A DNA stretch of 64,000 nucleotides from Ascaphus truei (Eukaryota; Chordata; Amphibia; Anura; Ascaphidae). Shown piece after piece: positions 1 through 11,258 of this stretch. The notes under the pieces are model-generated. The model saw nothing but the letters and a program-made list of their open reading frames with translations, had not been told where the DNA came from and searched no databases. A program made the translations under genes and the position numbers. Numbering within the stretch: position 1 is the first letter of the stretch; the number at the start of each line of letters is the position of its first letter. The DNA lies in contig CM071570.1 in the NCBI GenBank assembly GCA_036426205.1, forward strand, positions 509,523-573,522. Direction: 5' to 3'.

Positions 1-75
1 GTGTCCCCCTCCTGTCCACTGTGTCCCCCTCCTGTCCACTGTGTCCCTCCCCTCCTGTCCACTGTCCCCCCCTCA
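1..75. repeat. 20-bp minisatellite
   Basis: Tandem copies of a unit close to GTGTCCCCCTCCTGTCCACT, three to four times, with small length changes in the last units. The array begins before the window. It lies just inside the probable Helitron 3' end. Confidence 0.9.
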
Positions 76-118
76 TAGCGGGAAATTTCACTCACGGGCA
101 ACGCCGGGTCTCAGCTAG
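1..118 (+). mobile_element. Probable Helitron 3' terminus (partial)
   Basis: The sequence at 95-118 has a GC-rich, weakly self-complementary stretch (CGGGCAACGCCGGGT) followed about ten bases later by CTAG and then a T. Helitrons characteristically end in a short hairpin followed by CTRR and insert 5' of a T. The hairpin here is imperfect (one base appears missing on the left side), so the call rests on the terminal motif rather than on a coding region; none is visible inside the window. Confidence 0.45.
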
Positions 119-560
119 TGTTAAATATGCGACAATACATAATTTCCTGTATGTGTCTTTTGCATTTCCAGGAGTGCTAACCAGATGAGATTCTCAGGCT
201 ATGAGTTTTAGGGTGACTTTATGATAAAAGTTTGGGGTTCCCTGTGTGGTAAAAACTCCAGATTTTGGGAGTGTAAGTTTTAGGTGGGATATTGGGTCAA
301 AAAGGTATTCCTTTTGCTTGCAGGAGTTCAGGGGGTACAGCTACTGGTTGTTCCAGCGTGCAGGCACTATTTGTGGGTTCGCGGGGTGAATTACACCCGG
401 GCTTCCCAGTGTCCCCCAGACTCCTGGATTTCGAGGCCAAATGTCCCCCAGTTATTTCCCTTATAAATATAAGGTTCCCACAATATCTCTAATAAAGTAT
501 ACTTTGTATCATGTTCTGTGTTTACTATAAGGTTGTATGCAGTCAGGAAGGGTATATGTG
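119..560. repeat. Non-coding; LTR-like fragment
   Basis: No gene is seen. The part at about 200-440 resembles the central part of the long LTRs found at 45559-47572 and 16327-19977: it shares the pattern GAGTTT-AGGGTGACTTTA-GGTAAAA followed by a segment ending with CAGACTCCTGGA. It is probably an old LTR fragment. The reading frames of 60-66 codons here have no recognisable product. Confidence 0.4.
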
Positions 561-599
561 TACGGTGCCAGATCGTCTGAATAGAATCTATAGTTCAAA

Positions 600-830
600 G
601 CAGCCACAGGATGACGTCACATCCTTTCTCCACCAAACATCTGTCACAGATCTACTACAGCCAATCAGATAGGGGATTTAGTTCCCACGATCTGATTGGC
701 TCAAGTACCATGTGACGGTGACCATCTTTAGTTTGATGACGTCATCTTAAAGGCAAATGAAGCACAGCCATTCTGATTGGTTGGCTTCATTCCCTTTAAA
801 TTACGTCATCTTTTTTTTGGCTAAATCACA
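600..830. promoter_or_regulatory. Cluster of CRE-like TGACGTCA sites within a repeat
   Basis: Perfect TGACGTCA palindromes occur at 612-619 and 737-744, and a TACGTCA variant at 802-808. A 10-bp hairpin (GCCAATCAGA / TCTGATTGGC) spans 660-700 and includes CCAAT-type boxes. This combination resembles promoter elements, but no transcript can be seen downstream and related sequence recurs at about 14200-14300, so it is probably a dispersed repeat that happens to carry these sites. Confidence 0.4.
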
Positions 831-950
831 TGGTTTTCACGGACCAATCAGGACCGTGGGAACCATATGAAGAAAATGTGATGTCATATATAATACCCAC
901 TGTACAAATGAATGGGTGAAGAAGGGTTGGTATCATGCAGGGTGGGTTAG

Positions 951-1003
951 CCCCTTAATTACTTTTGCAGTTATTAACCGCTAAGGTGATTAAGGGGTTA
1001 ACT
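951..1003. repeat. Imperfect inverted repeat (CCCCTTAATTAC family)
   Basis: TTAGCCCCTTAATTAC pairs with GGTGATTAAGGGGTTAA some 15 bases further on. Similar hairpins recur at 1900-1960, 13931-13985 and 14575-14750, so this is a dispersed foldback family. Confidence 0.6.
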
Positions 1004-1004
1004 G

Positions 1005-3460
1005 GCATTAGAAATGATTTGCAATGTATTTTTTTTGCCAACGGATGACCGGACGCCATCACATTGCCAGGGGGTAAGTAGAACTCTATTTATTTACTTT
1101 ATTGACGTTGTTTTATGTGTTTAATAATGGTCAAATAATCTATTATCCATATCTGGATAAAAGTTATTTTTCTCATTACTGTACTGTATGTGGTTGGGGG
1201 GGGGGGGGGGTATTTAAATGTTTAGGACAGGTTTATTTTTTTTACATACAGGGTTGGTTCCTTAGGTTCCTTAAGTCTGCGGGGACCTCTGGAGACCACC
1301 TGGTCCCGTCCCATTTTTTCTTAAGGAGACGACGGGACAAAATCCGCCTATTGGATTACAAGATAAAAAAGAAGGTGAAGAAGAAGATGAAGAAGATGAA
1401 GATACAGAAGAAGAAGGGCTTGTTGTTGAAGAGCATTGCGTCGAGTGTCAAGAGCTTTCTGCTGTTGCTGGTGGACTCGGAATTGGAGGATGAAGACGGC
1501 AAATGTAAGAAAAACATTGATTGTATTTTCTTTCATTTAATTTTTTATTGTATTTTTTGATGCTTGTTTTTTTTATTGTATTTTTTTGATGCTTGGTTTT
1601 TGTTATTCTGTTTTGTTGATTCTTAATTTTTGTTATTGTGTTTTTTTTTATCTTGATTTTTGTTATTGTGTTTTTTTAATCTTGATTTTGTTATTGTGTT
1701 TTATTTGGTGATTGATTATTTTATTTGTTGTGTATTTTTGGTGCTGGTTTTTGTTTTAGGATGTCCATTGACTACCATAGTGGCAAATCATGTCCATGGT
1801 ATATGGGCATGATGTACCACTGTGCCAATCAATGGGTAGAGGGTAGGGGTAGCTGCCCATGGGAGGGTGGTTAGACCACCCACGTGAGTAGCAGGGAATG
1901 GGGTCAAAGCCTTAATTACCTATGGTGTTTAATAACCACTAAGGTTATTGGTTAGGGGCCAATAATTTATTTATTTATATTTATTTATACACATGTTTTA
2001 CCAGGAAGTAATACATTGAGAGTTACCTCTCGTTTTCAAGTATGTCCTGGGCATAGAGTTATCAAAAATAAATGGTTACTTTAAAGAACAGAGTTATACA
2101 GTGAATTCACAGACATTTCATGGACAGATAGAGTAGGAAAATCGGGTATAGGGGATAAAGGTCTTGTGCGTTTCAGATTGAAATAGAGCAGCTTTAACAT
2201 CACTTTAACATCACCAAACATCAGCGAACGGCAGCAAACGGCTCACACCCTTTGGCTGCCCTTCGGCTGTGCCAAAGGCTGTCTGCCTTTGGGGCAACGC
2301 AGATGTTCACTGGGGTGGTTGAGCTTGAATTTGTTGCAGCTGTGAACAAAAAGTTCTTTGTGTCCTCTTGGCTCATTAACATTCCAGTGGTTGGGGTTGA
2401 CGTTACATAAAGTACAAGCACATGTTAACCCTTAGCACGATGGTCCTGTGCAGAGGGGAGCAGGTCTTGGGGAAACCCATCAGGCTGTCCACCTTTGGGG
2501 TAGCACAGATATACACAATCGTTTGCCTTTTATTGTAATGTTGCTGCCCATGGAGGACATGGATGCGGAGGACAGTGATGAGGACGGCCTTCATCCTTGC
2601 AGGGGTAAGTAGATCTTTTATTTACTTTATTCTGGCTGGATAATATTTCTTATTAAAAGGCAAATGAGCTATTATTCAGATCTGGATAATAGTAATTTTG
2701 CCCATTATTGAACTGTATGTGTTGAGGGGGGTTGTTGGGGGTAGAGGAGGTGGGAAATAGGTTTGTTTTGTTCTTTAATGTTTCTTGGGAGAAGAGGGAT
2801 TGGGTGAAGGGAGTAGTTGCCCCACGGGTGGGTGGTTAGGCCTCTTGGGAAGGAGAGGGGGACCATACTGGGAGATTATATACTTTGGAAAGATGACATA
2901 AAAAATATAACACCTACTAGAATAGGCCCCTTAGAAATTAAGTTAAAATGTAATGTTAAATATATAGTGGTTTTTAATAAAATGTGAATCGACATTAGAT
3001 ACTGTATTGATAGTTCAATGTCATTTAACAAGGAACAATATTTTCATATTAGCTGGGATTTTACACACCTTCTTTCAGACATCGACTGCACTGTTCATTA
3101 CGGTACCATTCAGAGTCCACATAGGTAAAGACATTTAGTTTGCCATCTGCCGGTCGCGCACTGAACACCTCCACACAAAGAATAATTCCATCTGACCACT
3201 AAAAAAATTCAGACGGAGCAGGTATGGAACTCCGTGGAAACGCAAAACATGGTTCACAGAGTGCTAATGGAGCATCCATGGAGGCTGATAAGAATAAGAC
3301 GCTAAATATGTATGAAGGTTCCATGCTGCAAATCACAGGCAGTTCCGATGCTGCAGATTGATTAAGGAAGATCCAGTAATACCAATCTATTCAAGGAAAT
3401 TGTTTTGTATCTGAAAACTCTGGTGCTGCTTTACCAGAGATTTCTACTGTATGTATGAGA
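1005..3460. other. Non-coding interval with repeats
   Basis: No gene is supported. The stretch holds a poly-G run (1197-1210), a degenerate T-rich tandem repeat of about 35 bp (1530-1750), and a dispersed repeat at about 1970-2100 that recurs at 24112-24210 and, inverted, at 41765-41830. The open frame at 1102-1560 is lysine-rich because it crosses an AAG/AAGATG-rich run; it has no recognisable domain and is not called as a gene. Confidence 0.7.
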
Positions 3461-3464
3461 CTTA

Positions 3465-3483
3465 GGGCCTCATGCAGTAAGCG
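3465..3483 (+). repeat. Harbinger left terminal inverted repeat
   Basis: 19 bases identical to the inverted right end at 12577-12595; preceded by TTA. Confidence 0.95.
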
Positions 3484-3955
3484 ACGAATATGTGAAATCG
3501 GCAAGCTTACCGATTAGTCATGTTATTGGCGATTTTCCCTTTCCGTATGCAGTAAGTGCCGAATACATTCAAAATCAAGCCGGAAAAAAATCCGCCCACT
3601 CTCACGATGATTTGCCGATCACACACAGGTGTATCGGCGTGCGTGGCGGGGTGCTGTTAGGTTGCCCAATCAAAAATCTTGCTGAATCAGGCGAACCAAG
3701 CATGTATTGGATAGCGCGCCATATTTAAAGGCAACGTGTACTGTTAATCATTCTCTGTGTTGTTGGGAGTGAGAGAGAGAGAGACGCACAGAGCTGGGTG
3801 ATTTAATATTTGCATATTGACTGAGAGACTTGTTGTGTATTGTGAGAGCTTTGTCCTTTGTTGTTTTGTTTACATATTTGTCTTGTTTTCTATGTGGAAG
3901 TGTTTCGTGTGATTGGCTGTACATTTGTTTTCTGTTTTTTGTGAGTGCTGTAATA

Positions 3956-6519
3956 ATGCCCGCAAAGCGTGGGAAGAGTGATGCTGGTGGGAGTGGTAGT
4001 GCTACTCGTGCGAGTACGTGTCAGAGTGAACGTACTGTTCAGGCGAGTGCTGTTGCTAGGAGTGCGAGTGCTGTTGCTGGGAGTGGGAGTGCTGTTGGTC
4101 GGAGTGGGAGTGCTGGGAGTGGGAGTGCTGTTGCTGGGAGTGGGAGTGCTGTTGCTGGGAGTGGGAGTGCTGTTGCTGGGAGTGCTGTTGCAGGGAGTGG
4201 GAGTGCTGTTGCTGGGAGTGGGAGTGCTGTTGCTGGGAGTGGGAGTGCTGTTGCTGGGAGTGGGAGTGCTGCTGGTGGCTCAGTTGCTGATGGGGTGTCT
4301 GGTGGTGGCGTGCTTGCTGGTGGCCAGCTTTTGGAGTCTCTTCCATTGGAAGAAGGAGAGTCCAGTCAGCACCAGCCAAGCTCTGAGCCTAAACCTGGTC
4401 GGAAGAAACGTGTGGAGAAGCCACGTAATCCTCGCTTCAATGACCAGGAAAATAGAGCTCTTGTCATTGGGATTCTGGAGCACTATGACAGTCTCTATGG
4501 ACATTTACTATGTAAGTGTACCTTTCCATTTATTCTTCAAATACATGTGATCCTAGGTCATGTGAGTTTTGTTAATATGCAAATATGGGTCCATAATATA
4601 TTTCTATGTTAATTAGTGTGGAAACACAGCTTTTTATCATGCCTTACAAGGACAACAAAACTCAGGCGTACAATTTGCGATAACTGCATACAATATTAAT
4701 GCAACCTTGCTTACATGTATAGGTTTAGTAGTGAATGCTCATGTGCTTCACATATTACACCTAAAACAGCATGTTTGCTTTCTCTTGGAACAGCTAGCAG
4801 TGTAGGAAACTGGTGCTTGTATTATTATTAATTAACCTCATATATTTTCTATGTTTTTCAAGCGCGGACAAGTTCATCAAGCAAAAAAGAAATGTGGGAC
4901 ACAAGAGTCATTGGTGTCAATGCGTGTGGGAATCGTGTCAGGGACAAGCGGAATTGTCGCAAGAGATTTGACGATATTAGGACAAAATTAAAGAAGAAAA
5001 TACAAGACCAATGCGTGAATGCTACTGGCACTGGAGGTGGGCCGCCAGCACAGCGTCTGATATTAACTCCATTGGAGGAGCTGCTTCGGGGAAAATTACT
5101 TCCCGTCGTCGTGGAGGGTTTGCCCGGTGACAGGGACATCGGAATTTATCCCTCACAATTTCCACCAGGTGAGAAATGGTACTGTACTAGGCATGTCGTT
5201 GATTACAGTTATTTTAAACATTTACACTGCTTTTTATAGTGTCTTCCCAATATAAACATACCTACATCTATATATGTATATGTGTGTTTCTATATATAGG
5301 AACCATGTTCAAAATGGTTATTGAGGCAAAAAGTGACACTGTGTGCTCATTTGCATGTCATTTCCCAGAATCCCTTGCTGCAGTGGAAGTGCTGTATGCT
5401 GGGTGATGATGGGGAAAGGCGGGGTTGCAGACCTGGCTAAGACATGCAGATGAGCTGCTGTTGCTGGGAGTGGGAGTGCTGTTGCTGGGAGTGGGAGTGC
5501 TGCTGGTGGCTCAGTTGCTGATGGGGTGTCTGGTGGTGGCGTGCTTGCTGGTGGCCAGCTTTTGGAGTCTCTTCCATTGGAACAAGGAGAGTCCAGTCAG
5601 CAGCAGCCAAGCTCTGAGCCTAAACGTGCTCGGAAGAAACGTGTGGAGAAGCCACGTAATCCTCGCTTCAATGACCAAGAAAATAGGGCTCTTGTCACTG
5701 GGATTCTGGAGCACTATGACAGTCTCTATGGACATTTAGTAGGTAAGTGTACCTTTCCATTTATTCTTCAAATACATGTGATCCTAGGTCATGTGAGTTT
5801 TGTTAATATGCAAATATGGGTACAGAATATCTTTCTATGTTAATTAGTGTGGAAACACATCTTTTTATCATGCGTTACAAGGACAACAAAACTCAGGCGT
5901 TCAATTTGCGATAACTGCATACAATATTAATGCAACCTTGCTTACATGTATAGGTTTAGTAGTGAATGCTCATGTGCTTCACATATTACACCTAAAACAG
6001 CATGTTTGCTTTCTCTTGGAACAGCTAGCAGTGTAGGAAACTGGTGGTTGTATTATTATGAATTAACGTCATATATTTTGTATGTTTTTCAAGCGCGGAC
6101 AAGTTCATCAAGCAAAAAAGAAATGTGGGACACAATAGTAATTGGTGTCAATGCGTGTGGGAATCATGTCAGGGTCAAGGAGAATTGTCGCAAGAGATTT
6201 GACGATATTAGGGCAAAATTAAAAAAGAAAATACAAGACCAACGCGTGCATGCTTCTGGCACTGGAGGTGGCCCGCCACCACAGCGTCTGATATTAACTC
6301 CATTGGAGGAGCTGCTTCGGGGAAAATTACTTCCCGTCGTCGTGGAGGGTTTGCCCGGTGACAGGGACATCGGAATTTATCCCTCACAATTTCCACCAGG
6401 TGAGAAATGTTACTGTACTAGGCGTGTCGTTGCTTACAGTTATTTTAAACATTTCCGTTGCTTTTTATAGTGTTTTCCCAATATAAGCATACCTACATCT
6501 ATATATGTATATGTCTGTT

Positions 6520-6566
<47 letters not shown>

Positions 6567-8687
6567 CACCTATATATATGTGTGTCAAATTAGACATATA
6601 TGTTGTAGTCCTACTAAAAGCAGTAACTAATATACCACGTTGCATTGCGTGCTCATTTGCATGTGAATTCCCACAATGCTTTGCTGCAGTGGAAGCAATT
6701 TATGGTGGGCGAAGATGGGGAACAACAGGGTAGCACACATGTGTAACACATGCTAATGAGAAATTATTACTAGCTACTGTTACAGAACATAAATATGTAT
6801 AATATGAATGTGTATATTATTTATTTAACTCATACAAACACGACATTACTGGCTATTCTAATCTTGCGGTACTAGCCCTACGCAAATTAAACGTGTCGCC
6901 AGTGTTATGTCATTGTGTTCATAACTTGCACACTTCAGACGACTATTTTGCTCCTCTACCATTGTGTTAAAGCAGCTGCAATGAATATGTCATCACAGCA
7001 TACACGTCAACAGAGGGGGTGGGGTTCAGCACACACCCAAATTACAGGGTCATCTTACGGTCAACTTAGTTCACACCATTTTCACCTGTTTGAAGTAATT
7101 GTAAGGTCTGCCTGATTAGGGTTTTTGGGGAAGGGAATACCGTTCTTACAACCTGACTAGCAAAACTGAAGGTAATCACACTCATTTGAAAGCTTAACTC
7201 TATGTACTAAATCCCCCAACAAGTCATTACTTATCAAACCGTACGTCACACATTCGTTCACTCATATCTATAGTTGAACTGATATCAACAACACATTATC
7301 ACACACTGCATGTGTTGTGTTGTTGAGTGACAGCCACATTCAGGTGTGCCACAGCTTCTATTAATGTACCACACATATCCTCTACCAAAAACGGATCTTT
7401 TTGCTATATGACTACCTTCATGATAACCATTGTGAATGTTCATCTCATGATACTTATGTACATTATGATACTGATATGACTACACAACATATGATTTGTA
7501 TCTACAAATGTAATCAATTTATCCTAACGCATTACTGCAGAAACATAGTATGTTGTATGTTAGGGAACTCAAAAGTTCTAAGTACACAGGCATGTACATT
7601 GTTATTACAACTATTTATGTTCACTTTCTCACACACATTTTCGGTTAAGGAACTGATGCTGTTAGTTACTCATAAATACAGAACATACAATAACTGTTTG
7701 TTCAATATTTACACATGTAAATGTACAACTGATGTTATTGTTATATATAGTTGCCCCTGGAGGACATGTGTCACCTGAGACGGAACAAGTGTCTTCACCT
7801 GGGTCATGCAGCTCAACACACCTAGAAGGTGGGTGTATGAGGTGGTGGCCATATAATATGTGCACTTCTATATGTTATGTTGTCACGTTCATTATTTGTT
7901 TTGCACATGTTCTTTAAATAGGATTACTTAGTGTAAGTGAAAATTAAGTTTAAGACAACATGTATTGTGTTTGTGATGTTAAGTATCATGTAGGAGTTGT
8001 GAGTTTAGAACAACTTTTCATTCATTCTTATTTCATACTGAGTCCAAACATTATTCGTAAGTCAAGGTAGTTTTTAATGGGACGTTATAAAACGTATGGA
8101 AACATGTTAGTTGTTACTTATGACACAGTATAATTACATAGTAAAACAGCAGAGATTAACATGCCATTTCATAATGTGTACATTTATTTTTAGAACATGA
8201 TGATGAAGATGATGATGATGAAGATGATGATGATGCCGCCATAGACACAGAAATGCAACCAAGTGACCATGAAGAGGTTCCCATTGAAATAGTTACACAG
8301 CCAATTCGTCCATCAAGTAACACATACGATGCAATAGTAGCTTCAGAGGGAAAAATTGTGGAAGCTGAAAATCGTCGCCATTCAGATCTGATGACAGTGC
8401 TCGAAAGGATGATTTCACTGCAGGAAGAAACAATATCACAATTGGCACATCTCCACAGAGTCTTCATTGAAGTGCCTAAACAAATGCAAAAAATAAACAC
8501 GTCATTAGAAGCAATGGTTGTGCAGCAAACCCAAGCTAATTACTTGAGAATGACTACTGTACCAAATTTCAACTTTAACACCTCACAGGCAGGATCTTTA
8601 CATGCTGGTAATTTTTCACCACATGCATCTGATGTTCATTCCCCAGGTCGGAATGTTACCGGTCAAGTAGCAGACATTTCTGTGTAG
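3956..8687 (+). CDS. Harbinger Myb/SANT-like DNA-binding protein (4 exons)
   Basis: Joined from 3956-4511, 4863-5168, 7751-7828 and 8194-8687, all introns GT/AG and phase 1; total 1434 nt, 477 residues. The start MPAKRGK was preferred over an upstream ATG at 3830, because the extra 42 residues are hydrophobic and unlike a nuclear protein. Residues about 25-107 are a low-complexity Gly-Ser-Ala-Val repeat. Residues about 150-235 resemble the trihelix/Myb-type domain of Harbinger accessory proteins: a Trp/Phe-containing helix with PRFNDQENRALV, then RKRFDDIRTKLKKKIQ near its end. Exon 4 starts with an acidic Asp/Glu run and contains a helical, probably coiled-coil region (about 370-420). In this superfamily the protein binds the transposon ends and helps bring the transposase to the nucleus. 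The frame is intact. A second copy of the exon 2 region (6094-6399) could replace or follow the first without changing frame. Exon structure is predicted, not proven. Confidence 0.8.
4040..4275 (+). repeat. Coding minisatellite (Gly-Ser-Ala-Val repeat)
   Basis: Repeats of about 18-21 bp built on GGGAGTGGGAGTGCTGTTGCT inside the first exon of the Myb-like gene. Units keep the frame. They also keep the other two frames open, which creates several long shadow reading frames on both strands. Confidence 0.9.
5283..5450 (+). repeat. Interspersed repeat between duplicated exon pairs
   Basis: The core CATTTGCATGTCATTTCC and the following CTTGCTGCAGTGGAAGTGCTG are shared with 6640-6730 and with both arms of the foldback at 36525-36790. 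This suggests that a MITE family had members in the intron of the Myb-like gene. Confidence 0.65.
5455..6399 (+). pseudogene. Duplicated exons 1b and 2b of the Myb-like gene
   Basis: The segment from the end of the Gly-Ser repeat through exon 2 (about 4222-5280) is repeated at about 5455-6500 with only scattered substitutions, shifted by roughly 1.23 kb. Exon 1b (to 5742, donor GTAAGT) lacks the start codon and N-terminus, so it cannot begin a protein and no acceptor is evident before it. Exon 2b (6094-6399, 306 nt) keeps its acceptor, donor and open frame. Because exon 2 and exon 2b are both 306 nt with phase-1 ends, splicing could use either or both. The intron copies are also nearly identical, so the duplication is fairly recent relative to the element. 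Confidence 0.8.
6521..6563. repeat. (TA)n microsatellite
   Basis: Uninterrupted TA dinucleotides following a short CT run, in the intron of the Myb-like gene. Confidence 0.95.
6570..7750. other. Large intron of the Harbinger Myb-like gene
   Basis: No exon is supported between exon 2b and exon 3. A degenerate copy of the 5283-5450 repeat occupies about 6636-6760. The rest is AT-rich single-copy-looking sequence. Confidence 0.6.
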
Positions 8688-8860
8688 GTTCCTGACGACA
8701 TCCTACCGCTGCCATCTGTAGAAAATCAGGAGCTGACACCTACAAAGGAGGCGACAAAAACAAAAAAGCACAAGCACTTACTACTGACCAGGAAACATGA
8801 AACGGACCAACCATGTGTTGTGCACGGTGTACCAACTTGCTCACGTGTCACTACCCACAA

Positions 8861-8990
8861 GCCCTGTCGGTGAGTTACTGCCCACAAGCCCTGCCCGTGA
8901 ACAGTCACTGCCCACAAGCCCTGTCGGTGAGTCACTGCCCACAAGCCCTGCCCGTGAACAGTCACTGCCCACAAGCCCTGTACTGGGTAT
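8861..8990. repeat. Tandem repeat of alternating 27- and 30-bp units
   Basis: Units beginning CCCACAAGCCCTG alternate between a form continuing TCGGTGAGT and one continuing CCCGTGAACAGT, five units in all. The array lies inside a MITE-like insertion whose right end is at 9017. Confidence 0.85.
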
Positions 8991-9017
8991 TTGCTCGAAT
9001 AAAGTGTGTCGGTGCAG
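8861..9017 (-). mobile_element. Partial MITE of the CTCGAATAAAGTGTGTCG family
   Basis: The right end (about 8994-9017) reads CTCGAATAAAGTGTGTCGG then TGCAG and is followed by TA. It is the inverted match of the left end of the insertion at 17862-18258, including the adjoining GGTATTTG sequence. The other end is not recognisable, so the left limit is approximate. Confidence 0.6.
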
Positions 9018-9069
9018 TAGGAAGATTGAGGTAGGCACATCTTATGCCAGATGTCAGCAAATATACATA

Positions 9070-9396
9070 CTGCTGCGGCACAGTTTATTCGAGCATTTGC
9101 CCGTTCTGTGCCGCAGCAGTAGCCTGGCGCGCGCCCGAGTGTGACGGGCGCGCGCCGAAGCAGCGGAAGAGCGCCCTCCGATCGGGTCGCTCTCCCTACC
9201 GCTGCCGGGTCCGCCGGGTCCCCCGGAACCCCCTGCCGCTGTCCCGCGATCACGGGACACCAGGGCTCCCTCGGGGAGCCCCTGGACACGCGTGCAGGGG
9301 GCGCAGGCGCGGCACGCCGAGGGGCGGCCACTAGCAAGCCGGGAAATCTCCCGGCTTGCGGATCTGGCCGCACTGCGATAAAGTGTGTCGCCAGTG
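9070..9396. mobile_element. TA-flanked GC-rich MITE (Tc1/mariner-like ends)
   Basis: The left end (9070 onward, with TTTATTCGAGCA) and right end (ATAAAGTGTGTCGCCAGTG to 9396) match the ends of the insertion at 17862-18258, and TA flanks both sides (9068-9069 and 9397-9398). The interior is very GC-rich and has two hairpins: CTGCTGCGGCACAG with CTGTGCCGCAGCAG (9070-9118) and GCAAGCCGGGAAATCTCCCGGCTTGC near 9334-9359. It has no transposase. The long open frames on both strands here result from CpG-rich sequence without stops. Confidence 0.65.
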
Positions 9397-9940
9397 TACC
9401 ATGATCTGTCATACTGGAGATATACCTATAATGCAATGGAACAATATATAAATTGCAAACATTGACATGCCATCTTCAGTACCGTAAGCAACACAGCAAA
9501 GTGTGTATTTGGTGTTAAATGTGCAACACCATGTATATTTCATGACATTCAAAATGTAAAGCAGCCTGGTGTACACATCATATGGATGTACATGTTACAC
9601 TGCACCAATAACATTGTATGTAAGCATACTAGAAGAATGAATGACTATGGCCATACAATGTGTATTGTGTTTGCATAAGGAACAACACAATGCTAAAATA
9701 TTACTGCTTTGTTACCCCAGTTGTATTCACATACACACAACTAATGTACAATTGAAGAGGGATTATATAACCTGTGCAACAATAACATACCGGTGCCACA
9801 TCCCTTTGTGCACACAGCAGAGAAAAGAAAGGTGTGCAACCCATATTCATCTGTGTCCTAACAGAAGGTTATATAAAAAAACATTATTGTTAATATAACA
9901 TAATTTAACTATAAAAGTAGTACTAGGAACATATATGTTT

Positions 9941-11258
9941 TTACTTAGAAGAAAAAAATGAATTGATGAGATTCTGGCGTGTCTGGCCACCACTGGCTGT
10001 TTGTTCATTTTCAGCAGCTACATGGGTGGGATGCTCGTCTACCAAAGGCTCAGCTAGGTCTGATTGTACATTGTGCCTGAGTGCAACATTGTGCAAAATG
10101 TAACAGGCAAGGATAATATCAGACACTTTTTGAGGCTTGTATAGAAGAGCCCCACCAGTTCTGTCCAGACACCTAAATCTGGTCTTGAGTAGGCCAAATG
10201 TCCTCTCTATAACAGATCTTGTAGAGATATGGGCTGCATTGTACCTGTCCTCTGCTTCAGTTTGAGGGTTTAGCACCGGAGTCAAGAGCCACGGCCTAAT
10301 TCCGTATCCTGAGTCACCTATAATGAATGGAGCACACATAAGCTTACATTAGTGCTAAGATTCTACAATGACAACATTCCTAAAGAAAAATGTGTTTTGT
10401 GTTAGAACATCTGAATCTGTACTCACCCAGCAGCCAACCATGTTCAAAATGTCCCTCTTCGAACGCATGGAAGACTGAAGAGTTCCTCAGGATAGAGGAA
10501 TCGTGACTGGAACCAGGGAATTTGGGTACCACATGCATTATCCTCATCGTGGCATCACATACCACCTGTACATTGAGTGAATGGTAGTGCTTACGATTGC
10601 AGTAAACATGCTCACTCTGACTAGGTGCAATCAAAGCAACATGTGTGCAATCGATTGCACCCAGCACACATGGTATCCCTGCTATATTATAAAAGCCAGT
10701 CCTGACTTCCAGCCACTCTGTCGCCTCTGTAGGAAAATGAATATAATTCCTAGCGCGTCTATTGAGTGCATAGAGAAACTGGGTAAAGGCCCGCAAGAAT
10801 GTAGATTGCGAGACCCCGCCCACTATGCCCACAGTTGTCTGGAATGACGCGGAAGCAAGATAATGTAATGAGCACAGCATTTTAACAAGCCCAGGGACTG
10901 CACGACCTCTGGCTGTCAAAAAATCTAAATCTCCCCTTATCTCCTCATAAAGAGATAAGATTGCTGCTGAACTCAAACGATAGCGACTTACTATCTCCTC
11001 CTCACTCATCCCATCTAACAGGGTTCTCTCCCTGTACACACGCGGACGAGGCACAACTTGTCTCCTCTGTCTTCTCCTCTGATCTCCTGTCCCTCTACCT
11101 CTCCCTCGGCCTGTCCCTCTCCCTGTCCCTGTCGTATCCGCGTGCCTGTCCCTGTCACTGTCCCTCGGTCTGTCCCTCCCTTGCCCTATATCATTCTCTT
11201 GATCAGCAAGCATGTCATGAAAAAGAATGTTCCTCCGTCTCCTAAACAATCGCAACAT
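9941..11258 (-). CDS. HARBI1-like DDE transposase of the Harbinger element
   Basis: Two exons on the minus strand, 11258-10427 and 10317-9941, joined over a 109-bp GT/AG intron; the junction completes the GDSGY motif. The joined CDS is 1209 nt, 402 residues, with no frame break. The N-terminal about 75 residues are Arg-rich (RGTGRGRGRGTG), followed by a helical region and then the nuclease domain. The putative catalytic triad is visible: Asp in LGAIDCTHVAL (about residue 203), Asp in GDSGY (about 279) and Glu in VIERTFGLLK (about 310). HARBI1-type proteins cut and paste the transposon in the nucleus and need the Myb-like partner encoded at the other end of this element. The apparent ATG at 10337 of the second exon is an artefact of reading the intron. 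The element could be or have been recently active; expression is not shown by the sequence. Confidence 0.92.

Noticed and set aside
1102..1560. 152-codon Lys-rich frame
   Set aside because: Driven by an AAG/AAGATG-rich run and T-rich flanks; no domain, no splice or promoter support.
3969..4550. Leu/Val-rich and Gln/His-rich frames overlapping the Myb-like exon 1
   Set aside because: Shadow frames of the coding minisatellite; only the frame with the spliced DNA-binding domain makes sense.
8726..9436. 236-codon minus-strand frame with WAVT repeats and an Arg/Ala/Pro-rich part
   Set aside because: It spans a tandem repeat and a GC-rich MITE; length is due to composition and repeat period, and it overlaps two insertions.
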